A stretch of 25,331 nt of DNA from a virus: positions 1-25,331 of IMG/VR virus record IMGVR_UViG_3300049597_000050; one strand, given 5' to 3'. This document shows, piece by piece, positions 15,884 through 22,830 of the stretch (positions within the stretch are counted from its first letter, which is position 1; each line of letters begins with the position of its first letter). The notes under the pieces were generated by a model. The model was not told the DNA's origin. It worked only from the letters and a program-made list of their open reading frames with translations, and ran no database searches. The translations under genes were made by a program, and so were the position numbers.

Positions 15884-16549
15884 ATGAGTTTAGAACGAAA
15901 CGCAGGATATGCAAAGGGTAAGCCTAAAGAGGCTATATCTATTGCACGATTTACCGACTTCTTATCTAAGAAGATTACCACTGACTTTAATATTGTCACA
16001 GACAAAGAAACTCAGTGGCAGTTCGGAGATATCAAACTGGGCAATGAAAAGTTTATTGAAGTAAAAGGTCAAGGTATCAACCCTAACAAGTATGGAGGTA
16101 AGAACTTCATAGAACTTGGAGAGATGACCTTTAATGAAAAGCACTCTGGTGGCTTTAACCGATTAAAGGATATCCTTGGTATTCCAGATTTGGAGAACCA
16201 GGTTGTCAGCGACCGTAATAAGAATGTTGATAGACCTTTCGGCAGCCCAGAGATGTTTAATGTTGGTCTAACACCTGCATCAAACGATACAATGTATGCT
16301 TATGTCAATAATAAGCACGATAACGCAGATGAGGTTTATATCTACCTGTACTCAGCTAAGAACTTGCTATCTCTAGTTAGAAACGCTATACTATCAGATA
16401 CTAAGGTAACACTGGGTGCAGGTGGAGCTAACAATGTAACCTTCGGTATTACAATCCCTGTTGCTAAAGCAGTATGGAGACGCACCAATGGCGAATGGAC
16501 TTTTGTAGGGAGTGGAAATGAGCAAGAAATCATCAAAGCCATCTCCTAA
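15884..16549 (+). CDS. PD-(D/E)XK-like putative nuclease
   Basis: The protein is 221 aa. The segment FGDIKLGNEKFIEVKGQG carries the arrangement D49...E59-x-K61, which fits the catalytic core of the PD-(D/E)XK nuclease fold (D on one strand, ExK on the next). The N-terminal helix ISIARFTDFLSKKIT and an upstream Q/E-rich stretch fit the helix that precedes this core. The remainder (YAYVNNKHDNADEVYIYLYS, then GITIPVAKAVWRR) is not recognised. It might be a restriction-like or recombination nuclease, or a decoy without activity. It is the first gene behind the copy-1 leader and overlaps the sigma gene by 32 nt, so the two are co-expressed. Confidence 0.6.
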   Translation: MSLERNAGYAKGKPKEAISIARFTDFLSKKITTDFNIVTDKETQWQFGDIKLGNEKFIEVKGQGINPNKYGGKNFIELGEMTFNEKHSGGFNRLKDILGIPDLENQVVSDRNKNVDRPFGSPEMFNVGLTPASNDTMYAYVNNKHDNADEVYIYLYSAKNLLSLVRNAILSDTKVTLGAGGANNVTFGITIPVAKAVWRRTNGEWTFVGSGNEQEIIKAIS

Positions 16550-17261
16550 GCTTACACCTGAACAGGCTAAGCTTGTAGAAGACCATATCGCACTCGCAAG
16601 AAGTATTGCTAGGAAGATGACTCCTAAGGTTTCCCAAAACTTACTATCTTATGAAGATGTAGAGTCAATAGGATATCTAGCTTTATGTGTAGCCGCTATA
16701 TCGTTTGACCCAACTAAGGGCTTTGCATTTAGTACTTATGCTACTAGTGTAGTTAGAGCTGAGATTATTAAAGCTAACCGTAAAGGCTTTTCAAGTGTAT
16801 CTATTAGTGAGAGTTTACATATCACTATTTGGAACATTAACAAAGCGGTCAACAATGGCATTCCAGAGACCGTAGAAGCCCTCTCAGAGGCTCTTAATGA
16901 ACGACCTAGTAAGATTAGGCAGGCACTAGATCTAAAGGATTCTACAATAGGTTCAACAGATACTTATGTAAATATTCCTGAGCACTATTCATCGTTTATA
17001 GATGGTATAAAAGATACGGACGCACCAGTTGAAGAACAAGTGATGGATAATATCGCTGGGGAAGAAGTTCGTGCAGCAGTAAGAATGTTACCACCTAACT
17101 TCAGAGAGCTTATCGGGTATCGTTTCGGATTTATCACTGGTGAGCCAATGTTATCCGAAGAGGTTAGAGAACTAATAGATGTTGATGTAGATACTTATAG
17201 CAATATGGAATCAGCTGCTATGGAATATCTAGAAGCAATACTAAGAGGCTACAAAAAATAG
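16518..17261 (+). CDS. Phage sigma-70-family factor
   Basis: The protein is 247 aa from the ATG at 16518 (AGGGAG upstream). An in-frame GTG at 16512 is less likely. Region 2 is clear at about residues 18-90: LVEDHIALARSIARKM, then YEDVESIGYLALCVAAISFDPTKGFAFSTYATSVVRAEI, which in order resembles the core-binding and -10 recognition helices of sigma-70 (the FDPxxGFxFSTYA box). A region 3-like helical segment follows (about 113-140). Region 4 is recognisable but degenerate at about 180-243 (AAVRMLPPNFRELIGYRFG, then a weak HTH and AMEYLEAIL). It probably redirects host RNA polymerase to phage promoters, and the GCCGATATATATANT class in this window is an obvious candidate target. Confidence 0.85.
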   Translation: MSKKSSKPSPKLTPEQAKLVEDHIALARSIARKMTPKVSQNLLSYEDVESIGYLALCVAAISFDPTKGFAFSTYATSVVRAEIIKANRKGFSSVSISESLHITIWNINKAVNNGIPETVEALSEALNERPSKIRQALDLKDSTIGSTDTYVNIPEHYSSFIDGIKDTDAPVEEQVMDNIAGEEVRAAVRMLPPNFRELIGYRFGFITGEPMLSEEVRELIDVDVDTYSNMESAAMEYLEAILRGYKK

Positions 17262-17277
17262 TTAAAAAAATATTGGA

Positions 17278-17308
17278 AACTTTGGAAAAGGTTGCCGATA
17301 TATATAAT
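17278..17308 (+). promoter_or_regulatory. Phage promoter, copy 2 of the GCCGATATATATANT class
   Basis: GCCGATATATATAAT (17294-17308) ends in a perfect TATAAT, with AAAA four nt before GGTTGCC as in the other copies. No standard -35 at the right spacing is seen, which argues for an atypical sigma or activator. It lies just after the sigma-like gene stop, and the predicted transcript begins near the hairpin at 17318. Confidence 0.72.
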
Positions 17309-17317
17309 ATAACAACC

Positions 17318-17333
17318 GAGGGTGGCAGCCCTC
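17318..17333 (+). promoter_or_regulatory. Leader hairpin, copy 2
   Basis: Stem GAGGG (17318-17322) with CCCTC (17329-17333), loop TGGCAG. The 3' side continues as CTTAA, so CCTCCTTA resembles the end of 16S rRNA. TCCT (17332-17335) is complementary to AGGA (17343-17346) in the Shine-Dalgarno stretch AGGAAAGAG. The start codon at 17358 is 24 nt after the stem. Confidence 0.78.
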
Positions 17334-17357
17334 CTTAACAATAGGAAAGAGAATAAA

Positions 17358-17582
17358 ATGAATCTAAAAGATTGGAACAAGCTAGAACTAGAACCAGCAG
17401 AGCTTGGTTTATGTGTATCGCTATTCAACGAAAAGAACAAAGCAGCAACAGAACAAGAAGCAGACCGTTATGAGGTCCTATTCATTGAGGGTATTATACA
17501 GCTAGCAAAGAAGTACAATGCTCAACCACACGCAGTACTAAACATCGTAACAGAAGAGCTAAAGAAGGGAGAAAACAACTAA
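17358..17582 (+). CDS. Small protein of unknown function
   Basis: The protein is 74 aa from the ATG at 17358, chosen because the conserved leader and AGGAAAGAG lie just upstream. The longer frame from 17322 would run through the hairpin. The product is acidic and helical (LNEKNKAATEQEADRYEVLF, IQLAKKYNAQPHAVLNIVTE), with no membrane segment or known motif. The stop overlaps the next start by one base, so it is coupled to the winged-helix gene and may work with it. Not recognised. Confidence 0.75.
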   Translation: MNLKDWNKLELEPAELGLCVSLFNEKNKAATEQEADRYEVLFIEGIIQLAKKYNAQPHAVLNIVTEELKKGENN

Positions 17583-18214
17583 TGCAAATCATACGAGCAC
17601 CAAGACCAGAGACTGGTTACACTACTATCCGTAATGATGTCCTTAGAGACACCAAACTATCATTCAGAGCTCGTGGGGTACTATCCTACTTGCTATCACA
17701 CACTGACAACTGGAGAACAGATGCAGAGTCTATGGCAGCTGTTGCAGCCGAGGGTCGCCAGGCAATCCAGACAGCTATGAAGGAACTAAAAGCAGCTGGT
17801 TATGTAGAGACTCGTAAGTCTCAGGACGCACTTGGTCATTGGATAACTACAACTATCGTTTATGATACTCCTGTAGATCTAAGAAACGCTAAGGCAGCTG
17901 TTAACTCTCGTAAAGGTAAGAAAGAGCGTGTAGACAACGCTTCTCACACTGCTAGCGAGATTGTAGCTAACGCTTGGGAACCTAACTCTAAGAACAATGT
18001 ACAAGCACCAGTAGCAGTTGTAAAGATTGTTGCTAATGCTCTTCGCAACGGTGTATCAGACCGTAAGATTACTAAGGCTCTTATCACTATCGCAGCAGCG
18101 GGTGAGACAGTAACCAACTACCGCCTAAACAAGGTTCTCCAAGGTTATCCAACTAGGGGAACAATAGCGGCAGATGTATCAGTTGACTGGTCTAAGGAAA
18201 GTACAGTACTCTAA
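17582..18214 (+). CDS. Winged-helix DNA-binding protein (replication-initiator or regulator-like)
   Basis: The protein is 210 aa. The N-terminal half (YTTIRNDVLRDTKLSFRARG, VLSYLLSHTDNW, and then MAAVAAEGRQAIQTAMKELKAAGYVETRK) is the winged-helix pattern shared by phage replication organisers and DnaD/RepA-like proteins: helices, a recognition helix, then a wing with YVETRK. A linker rich in Lys/Ala follows (about 100-135), then a second helical block (about 135-185). It overlaps its upstream neighbour and the downstream zinc-finger gene by one base each. Origin binding is possible but not shown. Confidence 0.72.
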   Translation: MQIIRAPRPETGYTTIRNDVLRDTKLSFRARGVLSYLLSHTDNWRTDAESMAAVAAEGRQAIQTAMKELKAAGYVETRKSQDALGHWITTTIVYDTPVDLRNAKAAVNSRKGKKERVDNASHTASEIVANAWEPNSKNNVQAPVAVVKIVANALRNGVSDRKITKALITIAAAGETVTNYRLNKVLQGYPTRGTIAADVSVDWSKESTVL

Positions 18215-18525
18215 TGACTGACAATGTATCAAAGCGTTTAGACGATATGATATCACAAGAAAGACTAGAAGATATCGCTAGCGGTACGGGTAAGAAAGCT
18301 CGTGCCGCTAGGCATCGTCTACGCCGCAAAGTCAATAGCAACAGGGATACCTGCCCACAGGGACACGGATACACAGATGAGAACACTCTGCATAACTCCA
18401 GAGGTTCAAGAATGTGCTTAAAGTGTCTAAGAGATAGAAGAGTCTATCCAGACAGAACTTCAACAGGTAAAGACAATATCAACGGTAGAGAAATAATAAA
18501 GCTTGACGATATATCGCCGCAATAG
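18214..18525 (+). CDS. Small zinc-finger protein (HNH-type CxxxH...CxxC)
   Basis: The protein is 103 aa. A basic region with RAARHRLRRK lies at about residues 29-38, followed by CPQGHGYTDENTLHNS and MCLKCLRDRR: the ligands C-x3-H and C-x2-C of the treble-clef finger common in phage HNH and related proteins. I see no HNH catalytic His pair, so it may be only a nucleic-acid-binding finger. The stop codon is surrounded by a hairpin (18505-18538). Couples by one-base overlap to the winged-helix gene. Confidence 0.72.
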   Translation: MTDNVSKRLDDMISQERLEDIASGTGKKARAARHRLRRKVNSNRDTCPQGHGYTDENTLHNSRGSRMCLKCLRDRRVYPDRTSTGKDNINGREIIKLDDISPQ

Positions 18526-18538
18526 ACCCCATATCGTC
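18505..18538 (+). repeat. Hairpin across the zinc-finger gene stop codon
   Basis: GACGATAT (18505-18512) pairs with ATATCGTC (18531-18538), 8 bp perfect, loop 18 nt. The TAG stop of the zinc-finger gene (18523-18525) lies in the loop. It stands 7 nt before the terminator hairpin at 18546, so the two may stack or compete. Confidence 0.55.
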
Positions 18539-18545
18539 ACCTAAG

Positions 18546-18589
18546 ATGCCTCCCAGCTTGCAGACCTCCTGGGAGGCATTACCGTTTTT
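18546..18589 (+). terminator. Rho-independent terminator, long perfect stem
   Basis: ATGCCTCCCAG (18546-18556) pairs with CTGGGAGGCAT (18569-18579) over 11 bp with a 12-nt loop. TTTTT follows at 18585-18589, five bases after the stem, which is a little far for an ideal terminator. Ends the unit that began with the sigma-like gene region. Confidence 0.75.
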
Positions 18590-18637
18590 AGAGGCAACGG
18601 GTACAGTAATAATATATAGTAACCCCTCAGGAGAGAA

Positions 18638-18787
18638 ATGTCAATAGAAGCATATGTAGCACAAAAGATGCTTAAAGTATTTACTATACTTATTTTCTTT
18701 GGCTCGCTATCAGCACTAATAGCAACACCTTATGAAAGTATCTACATATTGCCATTACTAGTCTCAGGTTATTACTTAACCAAGTAA
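18638..18787 (+). CDS. Small membrane protein, 49 aa
   Basis: An ORF from ATG 18638 to TAA 18785-18787, with CAGGAGAG directly upstream as ribosome site. Sequence begins MSIEAYVAQKML and contains two hydrophobic segments (about residues 12-30, VFTILIFFGSLSALIA, and about 35-47, IYILPLLVSGYYL). Two short spans with a charged N-terminus suggest a hairpin membrane protein. Could affect the host membrane or exclude other phages, but the sequence gives no specific clue. It is separated from the upstream gene by a terminator and is followed by the ParB-like gene 10 nt later, so it is probably the first gene of that unit. Confidence 0.75.
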   Translation: MSIEAYVAQKMLKVFTILIFFGSLSALIATPYESIYILPLLVSGYYLTK

Positions 18788-18797
18788 GGACATCAGA

Positions 18798-19301
18798 ATG
18801 AAGAAACCAGTAATAGACAATACGATATACGATGTGCCAGTATCAGCTCTGGTAGAATACCCTGGTAACGCTCGTGTAGGGTCCGTAGAAGCCATAGCAG
18901 AGTCTCTGCGAGTAAATGGTCAATATCGCCCTATCGTAGTCCGTAGGGAGACCAGGGAAATCCTTGCAGGCAATCACACTTGGAAAGCTGCTAAACACAT
19001 CAAATGGGATACTATCAAAGTAACCTATGTAGAAGGACTAACAGACCAACAAGCAAAGCGTATCGTTTTAGCAGATAACCGTTATAACGATATCGCTACA
19101 TATAATGTTCCAGATCTTACTGCACTATTAGAAGGACTACCTTCTTTAGAGGGTACAGGTTTTGACGATTATGTATTAACTAACTTAGAAGCCGCTTTTA
19201 CCCCAGCTCCTGAACCAGTGGGAACCTTGGGTAACGGGGAAACCGAAAGACAACCGCAGGTATTAACCTGCCCTAACTGCAACCATGTATGGGAGAAATA
19301 A
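18798..19301 (+). CDS. ParB-like nuclease-domain protein with C-terminal zinc ribbon
   Basis: The protein is 167 aa. The ParB/sulfiredoxin-like core is at about residues 10-100: YPGNARVGSVEAIAESLRVNGQYRPIVV, then GNHTWKAAKHIKWDTIKVTYVEG and ADNRYNDIA. The GNHTWKAA box corresponds to the CTP/ATP-binding motif of ParB-fold proteins. The C-terminus CPNCNHVWE looks like half of a zinc ribbon. In many phages such genes accompany DNA methyltransferases, as here (two genes downstream). Role: binding or cleaving DNA during modification or packaging, not certain. Confidence 0.88.
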   Translation: MKKPVIDNTIYDVPVSALVEYPGNARVGSVEAIAESLRVNGQYRPIVVRRETREILAGNHTWKAAKHIKWDTIKVTYVEGLTDQQAKRIVLADNRYNDIATYNVPDLTALLEGLPSLEGTGFDDYVLTNLEAAFTPAPEPVGTLGNGETERQPQVLTCPNCNHVWEK

Positions 19302-19304
19302 CAA

Positions 19305-19808
19305 ATGGCTAGACCAACAAGATTAAATCAAGAAAAGATGGAGAAGATAGCTCAGCTAATATCAGCTGGCAACTTCGCCGAAACAGCAGCACAAGCATCA
19401 GGCATTAGTAAAGCAACTTACTATAACTGGTTAGCTCGTGGTAAGGCTGAGAAGGACCGTTTAGAGAAGGAAGATAAGAGCAATCCTAAGGCATCAGAAA
19501 AGCCTTATGTAGAGTTTCTGGACACCATAGAAAAAGCAAAAGCGGAGGCAGAAGCTCGTATGATACTAGTTATTAGCAAGGCTGCAAGTGACCCAAAGAG
19601 CTGGACAGCGGCTGCTTGGTGGCTAGAACGCGTGTTTCCTCAGAAATATGGTAAGATTACCCGCACGGAAATCTCGGGACCCGATGGTTCACCTATCAAG
19701 TCTGAGACTAAGCAAGTAGCGTTATCTGAGGCAGAAATCATCGCTTTAGCTGACGAAATACTAGGATTTAAGCAAAAAACCGACAATAATGAGAAAGTAG
19801 AGAACTAA
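19305..19808 (+). CDS. HTH protein resembling small terminase subunit
   Basis: The protein is 167 aa. The N-terminal HTH is clear: GNFAETAAQASGISKATYYNWLARG at about residues 22-46. A helical spacer and SWTAAAWWLERVFPQKYGK (about 98-116) follow, a segment typical of small terminase subunits (the WxLERxxPxxxG pattern), then a short beta turn SGPDGSPI. If it is TerS it would recognise the packaging site and recruit the large subunit encoded at 300. The 18-kb separation is unusual, and the partner genes (ParB-like, methyltransferase) suggest it may instead serve as a DNA-binding helper. It ends one base before the methyltransferase start, with TAATATG. Confidence 0.72.
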   Translation: MARPTRLNQEKMEKIAQLISAGNFAETAAQASGISKATYYNWLARGKAEKDRLEKEDKSNPKASEKPYVEFLDTIEKAKAEAEARMILVISKAASDPKSWTAAAWWLERVFPQKYGKITRTEISGPDGSPIKSETKQVALSEAEIIALADEILGFKQKTDNNEKVEN

Positions 19809-19809
19809 T

Positions 19810-21690
19810 ATGACACAGACCCCTAATGATAAAGATATAAAGCTAGAGAATGCTCTGGTAATGTATGGAGATGCTATCAAGCGTCTTAAAGAGCTACCAG
19901 ATAACTCTGTTGACAGTATTGTTACTGACCCACCTTATGGACTATCAGATAACAAGTATGTTGCAGATACTATTGCTAAATGGATTAACGGCGAGCGAGA
20001 CTTCATTCCTGACGGTAAGGGATTTATGGGGAAAGCCTGGGACTCCTTTGTTCCCCCTCCTGCTATCTGGGATGAGTGCCTAAGAGTTCTTAAACCAGGC
20101 GGTCATTTACTTGCTTTCTTTGGTAGCCGTACACAAGATGTTGGAGCACTCTCTATTCGTCTTGCTGGCTTTGAGATTAGAGACAGTATTAGCTGGGTAT
20201 ATGGTTCAGGTTTCCCTAAGTCGCTTGATATCAGTAAAGCTATAGATAAGAATAATGGAGAGACTGATAGACTTCAACGCTTTACTGCTTTTATGAGAAC
20301 AACAGGATTAACTGCTAAACAGTTGAATGATTGTACAAACTCAAATATGGGAAGTCATTATATAACAGATAAATCACAGCCTGCTATACCAACAGCTTCA
20401 TATTGGAAACTTATTCGCTCACTTATCACTATTGAGATTCCTGAATGGGTTGACAAGTTGGTTGACCGTATTGAAGCAGAGCGTGAAGTTATAGATAGTA
20501 AGCCAGCTTATGGTATTGGTAATAATGGTGCTGCTTTTAATGGTCACAAAGAAGGTGCTATGGCTATTACTTCTCTTCCTGCTACCGACGCTGCTAAGAA
20601 ATACGAGGGTTGGGGCACTGCTCTTAAACCTGCTCACGAGCCTATTGTGGTTGCTCGTAAGCCTTTGTCTGAGTCTACTGTGGCGAACAATGTTCTCCAA
20701 TGGGGAACAGGGGGCTTGAACATAGACGCAAGTAGGATTGGGTTTGCAAGTGAAGAGGACCAAGCATTTTATGACTCAGAGATTAAAAGAAACTATGGTA
20801 AAATATATTCTAATGAAGCATGGATAGCTGTTGCTGGTAAAGTTGCAAAACCAAATGGTAGTAAGATTGGTCGTTTCCCTGCTAACTTTATTCTATCGCA
20901 CACTGAGGACTGTGAGGATACAGGTGAGGTTATTACTGAGACTTATACTAACCATAATGCACCTAAGGGAACATTTGCTGGTGGAGAACCAGATAGGGGT
21001 AGCGATACTTCAGAGTATAGGGGACAGACTACTTCTACCCCTGTTTTCAGGTGTGCCGAGGGTTGCCCTGTTGCCGAGTTAGACAAGCAGAGTGGAGTTA
21101 GTAAGTCAGTAAGTGCTAATATGGGTGCTGGACTTATTGAAGGTATTGGTGCTAAAGGACTAAGTAAGAATGCTGAAACTTTTGAGTCAGTCCGTGGACA
21201 TAATGACTCTGGCGGTGCTTCTCGTTTCTTCTATGTAGCCAAGGCTAGCAAGAAAGACAGGAACGAAGGTATGACTGAAACTAATAACTTCCATCCTACT
21301 GTTAAGCCTACTCAGTTGATGGAATACCTTATTAAGTTAGTTACCCCAGAAGGCGGGACTGTGTTAGATCCTTTCACTGGTTCTGGCTCTACAGGCAAGG
21401 CTGCACTGTTAAACGGTTTTAAGTTTATCGGTTGTGAACTAACAGAAGACTATCTACCTATTATTGAGGGTCGCTTGTCTTGGGCTTCGGCTAATAAAGA
21501 TAAGTATCAGGCTGATAAGGTAGCGGCTGTTACCAAGGCGAACAAGGTAGCCCAGAATACCCGCTCAAAAGCCACAGGAGGCTCTCTGACGGCATTAGAC
21601 GCTGCAGAGGTAGCATTACAGCAGATAGCGGCAAAGAAGGCTAATAAGGCAGATAATCAACTACCGTTATTTGACGAGGTGGAAGAGTAA
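19810..21690 (+). CDS. DNA methyltransferase (N6-adenine/N4-cytosine type) with a large insertion
   Basis: The protein is 626 aa, long for a phage methyltransferase. Catalytic motif IV DPPYG is at about residues 40-44, and the SAM-binding motif I DPFTGSGSTG at about 520-529. Motif IV therefore precedes motif I, as in beta-class enzymes. The segment LGHLLAFFGSRT-like region at about 95-110 (GGHLLAFFGSRTQD) fits motif V-VI. Between motifs lies a long insertion with an HTH-like block at about 155-195 (FMRTTGLTAKQL, then SHYITDKSQPAIPT), likely the target-recognition part. The C-terminal tail is lysine- and alanine-rich. It protects phage DNA from host restriction by modifying a specific sequence that I cannot deduce. 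Confidence 0.92.
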   Translation: MTQTPNDKDIKLENALVMYGDAIKRLKELPDNSVDSIVTDPPYGLSDNKYVADTIAKWINGERDFIPDGKGFMGKAWDSFVPPPAIWDECLRVLKPGGHLLAFFGSRTQDVGALSIRLAGFEIRDSISWVYGSGFPKSLDISKAIDKNNGETDRLQRFTAFMRTTGLTAKQLNDCTNSNMGSHYITDKSQPAIPTASYWKLIRSLITIEIPEWVDKLVDRIEAEREVIDSKPAYGIGNNGAAFNGHKEGAMAITSLPATDAAKKYEGWGTALKPAHEPIVVARKPLSESTVANNVLQWGTGGLNIDASRIGFASEEDQAFYDSEIKRNYGKIYSNEAWIAVAGKVAKPNGSKIGRFPANFILSHTEDCEDTGEVITETYTNHNAPKGTFAGGEPDRGSDTSEYRGQTTSTPVFRCAEGCPVAELDKQSGVSKSVSANMGAGLIEGIGAKGLSKNAETFESVRGHNDSGGASRFFYVAKASKKDRNEGMTETNNFHPTVKPTQLMEYLIKLVTPEGGTVLDPFTGSGSTGKAALLNGFKFIGCELTEDYLPIIEGRLSWASANKDKYQADKVAAVTKANKVAQNTRSKATGGSLTALDAAEVALQQIAAKKANKADNQLPLFDEVEE

Positions 21691-21691
21691 T

Positions 21692-21805
21692 ATGAACAAG
21701 ATAACATTTATAGCTCTAGTTACCTTTACAATGATATCGTGTATCGCTCTTGCACTACTACCTCTTTACATTATGCTAAGAATGATGATACCAGAGATAT
21801 GGTAA
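21692..21805 (+). CDS. Small membrane protein, 37 aa
   Basis: ATG at 21692 to TAA 21803-21805, starting one base after the methyltransferase stop (TAATATG). Begins MNKITFIALVTF and consists almost entirely of one hydrophobic segment (about residues 4-28) with a short Met-rich end. GGAAGAG upstream can serve as ribosome site. It lacks a known motif. Similar in kind, not in sequence, to the 49-aa membrane protein at 18638. Confidence 0.65.
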   Translation: MNKITFIALVTFTMISCIALALLPLYIMLRMMIPEIW

Positions 21806-21823
21806 ACCAGGAGAACAGGGGAA

Positions 21824-22540
21824 ATGGACATAGTTTACATTAACAAATATGGAACCAATGAAGAGCTACGCTACTCATTAAGGTCTCTAGACAATATCAA
21901 CCACGATAATGTATTTGTTGTTGGCGGCAAACCAAACTGGTATACAGGTAGTTATATACCAGTCCCATTCAATGGGCATAAATACTCCCACGCAAGAGCT
22001 AACCTGCATAAAGTAGTAAAGAGCGATAAGATTAGCGAAGACTTCATCCTAATGAACGATGACTTTTATATCGTCAAACCAATAGGAGATCTTAAAGTAT
22101 ATCACCAAGGACTATTAAAAGACAAGGTAGATACCTACCTATCCTTCGCTCCTAAATCTCATTATACTAAGATGTTAATAGCTACATATGAATACCTGGT
22201 AGCCCAGGGGTGCAAGAAACCGTTATGCTACGACCTGCACGTACCAATGGTAATGAATAAACAGAAACTAAAAGAAGCACTAGATACCAACCTACTATGG
22301 CGTTCCATATATGGTAACTTAAATAAGATTGGTGGCACTAAAATGGATGATGTTAAAGTATATAGCGATAAAGGTGTAGAGAGAATAAAATACGATTACC
22401 TTAACAGTAAGTCACCATTTCTATCAAGCCAAGACAATACATTCCCAATATTAAAAGAGATGCTAAAAGAGCTATACCCGAATCAAAGTAAATATGAAGC
22501 AGTAGTTAAAGTCTACAATAGGAAAATAGATATAAGATGA
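21824..22540 (+). CDS. Stealth-like glycosyl- or sugar-phosphate transferase
   Basis: The protein is 238 aa. The start (MDIVYINKYGTNEELRYSLRSL) has the look of a nucleotide-sugar-binding Rossmann-like strand and helix. FILMNDDFYIVKPI at about residues 74-87 is the acidic DD motif characteristic of the Stealth family and of GT-A-like transferases, and CYDLHVPMVMNK at about 135-146 matches the conserved D-x-H downstream block. The family moves sugar phosphate or sugars in capsule synthesis. In a phage it could decorate DNA, protein, or the host surface. AGGGGA precedes the start. It sits between methyltransferase and an unknown gene with ATGA overlap. Substrate unknown. Confidence 0.75.
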   Translation: MDIVYINKYGTNEELRYSLRSLDNINHDNVFVVGGKPNWYTGSYIPVPFNGHKYSHARANLHKVVKSDKISEDFILMNDDFYIVKPIGDLKVYHQGLLKDKVDTYLSFAPKSHYTKMLIATYEYLVAQGCKKPLCYDLHVPMVMNKQKLKEALDTNLLWRSIYGNLNKIGGTKMDDVKVYSDKGVERIKYDYLNSKSPFLSSQDNTFPILKEMLKELYPNQSKYEAVVKVYNRKIDIR

Positions 22541-22788
22541 TGAAGCCTAAGTATATTACAGCTGTAGCTATGATATCGTTTGATAGCGTGCCAGCAGATG
22601 AAGATCTTATGATATCGGTACAGGAAGCTTGGTTCGGTATTACAGGCAGGTTTCATAATATAGACCCTGAGAGTGGAGAGCTAAGCGTTCCTATTATCAC
22701 TAACGATGATAAGATTGTTTATGCCTACACTATGAAGACCATAGACGGTAGCGAGCTAGAACCGTCTTATATAAGAGATACTTACTAA
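22537..22788 (+). CDS. Small protein of unknown function
   Basis: The protein is 83 aa (start at 22537 or the adjacent ATG at 22540). It overlaps the stop of the upstream transferase gene (ATGATG), so the two are co-translated. Acidic with mixed strands and helices (ITAVAMISFDSVPADEDLMI, KIVYAYTMKTIDGSELEPSY). No signal peptide, membrane segment or motif that I recognise. The next gene begins 42 nt later behind its own AAAGGAG, and the spacer contains AGTAATAATAG at 22800. Confidence 0.7.
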   Translation: MMKPKYITAVAMISFDSVPADEDLMISVQEAWFGITGRFHNIDPESGELSVPIITNDDKIVYAYTMKTIDGSELEPSYIRDTY

Positions 22789-22830
22789 TCAACAGTATAA
22801 GTAATAATAGATAATGATAAAGGAGTTATA

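Noticed and set aside
16512-16517. GTG start two codons upstream for the sigma factor
   Set aside because: The GTG overlaps the AGGGAG ribosome site. The ATG at 16518 is properly spaced.
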